A stretch of DNA of 10,117 nt from an uncultured Desulfobacterales bacterium (GTDB taxonomy: Bacteria > Desulfobacterota > Desulfobacteria > Desulfobacterales > JAFDCJ01): positions 1-10,117 of the forward strand of contig CALZJV010000214.1 in assembly GCA_945787595.1 (NCBI GenBank), given 5' to 3'. The translations under genes were made by a program, and so were the position numbers. Shown piece by piece: positions 7,281 to 10,117 of this stretch; position 1 is the stretch's first letter, and each line of letters begins with the position of its first letter. Under the pieces are notes generated by a model. It did no database searches. It saw nothing but the letters and a program-made list of their open reading frames with translations, and was not told the DNA's origin.

Positions 7281-8396
7281 ATGAAATCCTTTACCGACTT
7301 AATTGAAGACGTTCAAAAACCCGGCCTTTGCCATCGTTGCGGTGGTTGTGTAACCTTCTGCTCAGCCGTTAATTATGGCGCGCTAGAATTGGATTCAGAG
7401 GGAAAACCCAGGTATGCGGATCAGGATAAATGCATCGAATGCGGGCTTTGCTATACGATATGCCCGGAAATCAACGAACTGGAGCAGGAAACGCGACAGA
7501 GGCTAAAGTGGCGTTCTCCGATAGGGCGGGTTATCGAAACTGCTATTGCGCGGGCGGCGGATCCGGCAATCCGTGAGAAAGCCACCGACGGCGGTGTTGT
7601 CACGGCCTTGCTGGTGCATTTATTTAAAACCGGCAAGATCGACGGGGCGATTGTGACCAAACCGACCGGTCCCTTTCAGCGCGAGCCGTTTTTGGCGGAA
7701 TCCGAAGCGGATATTCGCGACGCGGCGGGATTTTTCTTTGATACATCCCATGGAATGAAGCGCTACAGCGATTATTACATGACCTACTCCCAGTTCAGGG
7801 AATTTAATCCTCTGATCCAAAAAGGTTTGCAACGCATTGCTTTTGTCGGCACGCCCTGTCAGATTCGGGCGGTTCGCAGAATGCAGACCCTCAATATTAT
7901 CCCTTCGGATTCGATCAAACTTTGCTTAGGACTTTTCTGTTCCGGTAATTTTGTCTACGGTAAAAAAGAGCAGGCCAAAATAGCCGAACTCGGTGATTTT
8001 GAATGGAACGATGTTCGAAAAATAAATATCAAGCAAGACCTTCTGGTGCATTTAAACAACGGTGAAGTCAAAACCGTCGAATTGGATGAACTCGAGTTCA
8101 TGAAGCGATTTGCCTGCTATTTCTGCCCGGATTATTCCGCCGAGTATGCCGATCTGTCATTTGGCGGTGTGGGTGCGCAAGACGGCTGGACGACCGTCAT
8201 CATGCGCACCCCCATCGGCAGGGCTGTTTTTGCCGATGCCAGGTCAAAAGCCATTGAGCAAATCCGGCAAACCGACCCGGCCCACTCACCTCCCCAGGCG
8301 CTTAAAAAGGTGCACAATTGGACGGCTAAAAAAAGAAACGCTGCCGTCAAAAACAGAAAGGCTCTGGGCAAAAAGTATCCGAGTATTAAGCACTAG
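7281..8396 (+). CDS. FrhB/FdhB-family iron-sulfur flavoprotein (F420 hydrogenase/dehydrogenase beta-subunit family)
   Basis: A 371-residue protein. Residues 17-61 hold a two-cluster ferredoxin domain (C17/20/23/27 and C51/54/57/61). The FrhB N-terminal domain follows, with the typical ATDGGVVTALL at 101-111, then the C-terminal domain with GTPCQIRAVRR (190-200), CLGLFC (215-220) and CYFCPDYSAEYADLSFGGVG beginning at 279. In methanogens the family binds FAD and Fe-S clusters and exchanges electrons between F420 and a partner (FrhAG, Fpo, Hdr). Bacterial members often lie beside hdr genes and may use NAD(P)H or ferredoxin instead; F420 use is not shown here. GGAG at 7272-7275, 5 bp before the ATG, supports the start. 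It is 291 bp after hdrA and separated by repeats, so it may be co-transcribed or have its own promoter. Its likely job is the soluble-carrier module of the Hdr complex (inference). Confidence 0.88.
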   Translation: MKSFTDLIEDVQKPGLCHRCGGCVTFCSAVNYGALELDSEGKPRYADQDKCIECGLCYTICPEINELEQETRQRLKWRSPIGRVIETAIARAADPAIREKATDGGVVTALLVHLFKTGKIDGAIVTKPTGPFQREPFLAESEADIRDAAGFFFDTSHGMKRYSDYYMTYSQFREFNPLIQKGLQRIAFVGTPCQIRAVRRMQTLNIIPSDSIKLCLGLFCSGNFVYGKKEQAKIAELGDFEWNDVRKINIKQDLLVHLNNGEVKTVELDELEFMKRFACYFCPDYSAEYADLSFGGVGAQDGWTTVIMRTPIGRAVFADARSKAIEQIRQTDPAHSPPQALKKVHNWTAKKRNAAVKNRKALGKKYPSIKH

Positions 8397-8400
8397 TGCT
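8389..8400. repeat. 12-bp perfect palindrome over the stop codon
   Basis: AGCACTAGTGCT is fully self-complementary and spans the TAG stop of the FrhB-family gene (8394-8396). It is too tight to form a hairpin with a loop and is not followed by a T-tract, so it is not a terminator. It could be a protein-binding site or chance. Confidence 0.35.
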
Positions 8401-8843
8401 CTGTTATAGTTTATCATAGACTACTTTAAGCCAACCCGGATAAACCGGAATTGAATATTGAAAATTGAAGATTGAAGATTTGTGGTATCGCTTCGCTCTG
8501 TCTTTTCTATTTTAATCGATAGAATTGCTTAAATATTCAATCTGGCTATACCATAAATCATGTGCAAATATGATTTGATTTCAATAAATAGGTACTAGGT
8601 TGAGCGATTGTCGAGTTCGAAGATCCGCCTCTGGAGGATTGCCGCCCCGGTGAAATAGGCTTCGCCCCAGTTGAATAGCTCTCTCTTTGTTATTCAGTTC
8701 AGATTTATCGTTTACAAAATTCAACGGAGTAAGAATTTCACTGGGCAGGCAGCTACAAGGAAGATGTCGTTTCGCTATATTCGCACGGAGCAGTTTTGAG
8801 CTTTTATATGGCAGACCAATATACCTGCAGAAAGGGGACAATC
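8397..8843. other. 447-bp spacer, no gene; repeat element in the first third
   Basis: The first 150 bp hold the spacer repeat described separately. The rest (8542-8843) has a GTGAAATAG-GCTTCGCC stretch near 8651-8668, closely followed by a related GTTGAATAG, which looks like degenerate intergenic repeat DNA. Short frames on both strands here have no RBS and no protein-like pattern. CCGG-ATAAA-CCGG near 8436-8448 is a 4-bp hairpin, too weak to call a terminator for the FrhB-family gene. Confidence 0.5.
8451..8541. repeat. uninterrupted spacer repeat element with heptamer arms
   Basis: The left arm is four tandem heptamers: TTGAATA (8451-8457), TTGAAAA (8458-8464), TTGAAGA (8465-8471) and TTGAAGA (8472-8478). 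The core, GGTATCGCTTCGCTCT from 8484, continues to AATCGATAGAATT at 8514-8526. The right arm, AATATTCAA at 8532-8540, is the inverse of TTGAATATT at 8451-8459. Core and right arm match the split copy at 7012-7036 and 7211-7238. It is non-coding and about 90 bp long, with no transposase nearby, so a MITE- or REP-like repeat is the best description. Confidence 0.65.
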
Positions 8844-9047
8844 ATGGAAATGAAAAAAGTGCTGGCAGGATGGAGCAAGATCTGCCCCGGCTGCAACGTC
8901 GGGCGCAAATATCCGGATTCATTTATCGGCAAGAAAGTGAGAAATCACTGGGAAAAAGGTTGTATTTCGCATAATGCCTATGTTGAGGTCTACGGCAGCG
9001 AAGAGCCTTCGCCGAAGAAAGACAGCGAAAAATCCGACGATAAGTGA
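8844..9047 (+). CDS. small Cys/His-rich protein of unknown function (possible metal-binding)
   Basis: A 67-residue protein that I do not recognise as a named family. It has C14-P-G-C17, then 22 residues, then C40-X2-H43, with H35 nearby, a spacing that could make one four-ligand metal site (CXXC...CXXH). The middle (NVGRKYPDSFIGKKV) is ordered-looking, and the last 17 residues are a charged, probably disordered Ser/Lys/Asp tail. No signal peptide or membrane segment is seen, so it is likely cytoplasmic. ATG 8844 is chosen because AAAGGGG at 8831-8837 precedes it at good spacing; the frame is open back to 8796, but that start has no RBS. A second ATG at 8850 is also possible. It lies 447 bp after the FrhB-family gene, behind repeats, so it is probably a separate transcription unit. 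Confidence 0.68.
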   Translation: MEMKKVLAGWSKICPGCNVGRKYPDSFIGKKVRNHWEKGCISHNAYVEVYGSEEPSPKKDSEKSDDK

Positions 9048-9089
9048 TTTCATTAAAAAAGAGAATTTGATGAAATAAAATGGTTGAAT

Positions 9090-9185
9090 ATGTGCCCCAA
9101 ACCGGATGAAGAATGTGAAAAACGTGGTGATATCATTTTACTATCTGAAATAATTACGGATTCTAGATACTGGCAAGAAATCTAA
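9090..9185 (+). CDS. possible 31-residue ORF or gene remnant
   Basis: A short frame starting MCPKPDEECEKRGDIILLSE has protein-like composition (mixed acidic, hydrophobic and aromatic residues). It lies 42 bp after the small Cys/His-rich gene. There is no clear ribosome binding site. It may be a degraded gene end, a microprotein, or chance; I lean to remnant or chance. Confidence 0.2.
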   Translation: MCPKPDEECEKRGDIILLSEIITDSRYWQEI

Positions 9186-9318
9186 CAGTAGAGGTCCAAC
9201 AAATTAGAGGCAAATTTAGAGCATATCATCAATTTAGCCGAGGTTAAGAGAATCTCAATTTATCTGCACTCTCGTAATATTAACAACATGATATTATTGG
9301 TTCACAGAGGAGATCACT

Positions 9319-9585
9319 GTGTTTAATTTGTACTCGAAATTCGATTTCCCCACCGCCTTACGGTGGTGGCTTGTCCTCGTCCTAATTTGCTGCGCCGCCA
9401 CTTCCATTCACGCCCAGGAAACGACAGAAACCAAATCAGTCGGGGAGAACACGCTCACGGGGACGCAGCAGACTGCCAGCGGTAAGCTTCACGATCAGAC
9501 CCATCCGAACGGACAGCCCGCGCAACACGCTCAAATCTTTCCTCCGCCTCAGGGACGAGATGGAACAGACCTTGCGATCCTATAG
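9319..9585 (+). CDS. 5' part of an MscS-family channel gene: signal peptide and linker, before an apparent frameshift
   Basis: GTG start with AGAGGAGA at 9306-9313 as RBS. The first 32 residues are a standard Sec signal peptide: a short charged start, the hydrophobic WWLVLVLICCAATS and a likely cleavage after SIHA. A Thr/Gln/Gly-rich linker follows. From about residue 60 the frame loses protein character and ends at a stop at 9583-9585, while a different frame at the same place encodes the conserved channel-family sequence. The 88-residue product is therefore probably not a gene of its own but the export signal of the downstream channel, separated by a one-base shift somewhere around 9470-9515. 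A stand-alone small secreted protein cannot be excluded. Confidence 0.55.
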   Translation: MFNLYSKFDFPTALRWWLVLVLICCAATSIHAQETTETKSVGENTLTGTQQTASGKLHDQTHPNGQPAQHAQIFPPPQGRDGTDLAIL

Positions 9586-10117
9586 CTTGAACAAATCCCG
9601 TGAGCTTGCCGAGCATGTGCAGGCGATTTCCTCTCAGTTCCGCGCGCTGCTAAACCTGTCCTCTGTTCCGCGATCGTCTCGCCGTAAGATCGGGACCGAC
9701 ACAACTGCATATTTGCTCGACATCCTCGGACGTGTCGAATTGCCTAACCTTGAAAATGTTCCTGACGAAGAGGCCTTCGACGATGATGTGTCACCCGCGA
9801 AATGGCGCATCCCCGAAACCTCGATTCGGATCGTCCGGGCCGATGAGGGACCGCGTGAGGGGGAGTTTCTGTTCAGTGAACGCACGGTTATGGTGGCGCC
9901 GCGTTTCTACAAAGGCATTGAAGATCTGCCTTTGCAAACGTATTTGCCTATCATCAGCTGGTATCGCGCTATTCCTCAGCTCACCGGACCGATGATCCCG
10001 GCAGCTGTGCTCAGAATTGTACCGCAGAGTCTGCGCGACTTCTGGCTGGATACACCAAAATGGAAAGTCATTGTGGTGGTCCTCATTAGTGCTCTCGCAG
10101 CACTCCTGCTGTTCGTC
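9512..10117 (+). CDS. large MscS-family mechanosensitive channel, periplasmic N-terminal region and first TM segment (frameshifted 5', cut by window end)
   Basis: The frame from about 9512 to the window end reads as one protein: DSPRNTLKSFLRLRDEMEQ, then QFRALLNLSSVPRSSRR, then KWRIPETSIRIVR, then DEGPREGEFLFSERTV, then TYLPIISWYRAIPQLTGP. This order is familiar from the extra N-terminal domain of long MscS-type channels, which protect cells from osmotic down-shock. A membrane segment (IVVVLISALAALLLFV) begins at the very end; the pore helix and beta domain lie outside. The first ATG in this frame is 9557, inside the conserved region, and no start exists further up before a stop near 9382. 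The true start is therefore probably GTG 9319 in the other frame. Base composition looks GC-richer than the hdr genes (55-62% in two sampled lines against 48% in one hdrA line). An assembly error, a decayed gene or a real internal start at 9557 are all possible. Confidence 0.7.

Noticed and set aside
8581..8841. 86-residue minus-strand frame
   Set aside because: It runs through degenerate intergenic repeat DNA, has low-complexity composition and no recognisable motif; its start has no convincing RBS.
9047..9076. ATTTCAT/ATGAAAT inverted repeat as terminator of the small Cys/His-rich gene
   Set aside because: A seven-pair AT-rich stem with a 16-nt loop and no downstream T-tract is too weak.
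1..9560. AGGGACGAGA present at both position 1 and position 9551, considered as a long-range direct repeat
   Set aside because: Similarity stops after 10 bases and one copy is inside a coding region, so it is likely chance.

Overview
The window looks like a chromosomal segment of an anaerobic, probably sulfate-reducing or syntrophic bacterium of the Desulfobacterota (former Deltaproteobacteria). The assignment is inferred from gene content: a heterodisulfide-reductase (Hdr) type redox cluster with a selenocysteine-containing HdrA, a cytochrome b fused to HdrC-type ferredoxin domains, and an FrhB-family flavin/iron-sulfur protein. No phylogenetic marker gene is present. All recognised genes are on the + strand.

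Layout. Positions 1-278 hold no gene, only degenerate TTGAACC-type repeats. A single-domain response regulator (279-749) follows, then 376 bp without a convincing gene. The core is a four-gene redox cluster: a NarI/HdrE-like cytochrome b fused to four [4Fe-4S] motifs, with a c-type heme motif in a predicted periplasmic loop (1126-2865); HdrB with both CCG cluster motifs complete (3052-3927); HdrA of 1019 residues, made of two HdrA modules in tandem and containing an in-frame TGA at codon 60 best read as selenocysteine (3930-6989); and an FrhB/FdhB-family protein (7281-8396). After it come a 447-bp repeat-bearing spacer, a 67-residue Cys/His-rich small protein (8844-9047), an AT-rich spacer, and the start of a large MscS-family mechanosensitive channel whose signal-peptide end and conserved domain lie in different frames (9319 to the window end).

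How the genes may work together (inference). HdrB supplies the disulfide-reducing site, HdrC domains in the membrane protein pass electrons between HdrB/HdrA and b hemes in the membrane, and HdrA carries FAD and several iron-sulfur clusters and could bifurcate or confurcate electrons. FrhB would be the entry module for a soluble carrier such as NAD(P)H, F420 or ferredoxin. The result would be a membrane-anchored HdrABC-FrhB complex linking cytoplasmic thiol/disulfide and ferredoxin-level chemistry to the quinone pool, possibly with a periplasmic c-heme outlet.

Three spacers in and just after the cluster (2866-3051, 6990-7280, 8397-8550) carry members of a heptamer-repeat family arranged as inverted arms around a core. 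One copy seems to have been interrupted by a 163-bp insertion flanked by a 10-bp direct repeat. No tRNA, rRNA, CRISPR array or transposase gene was seen.
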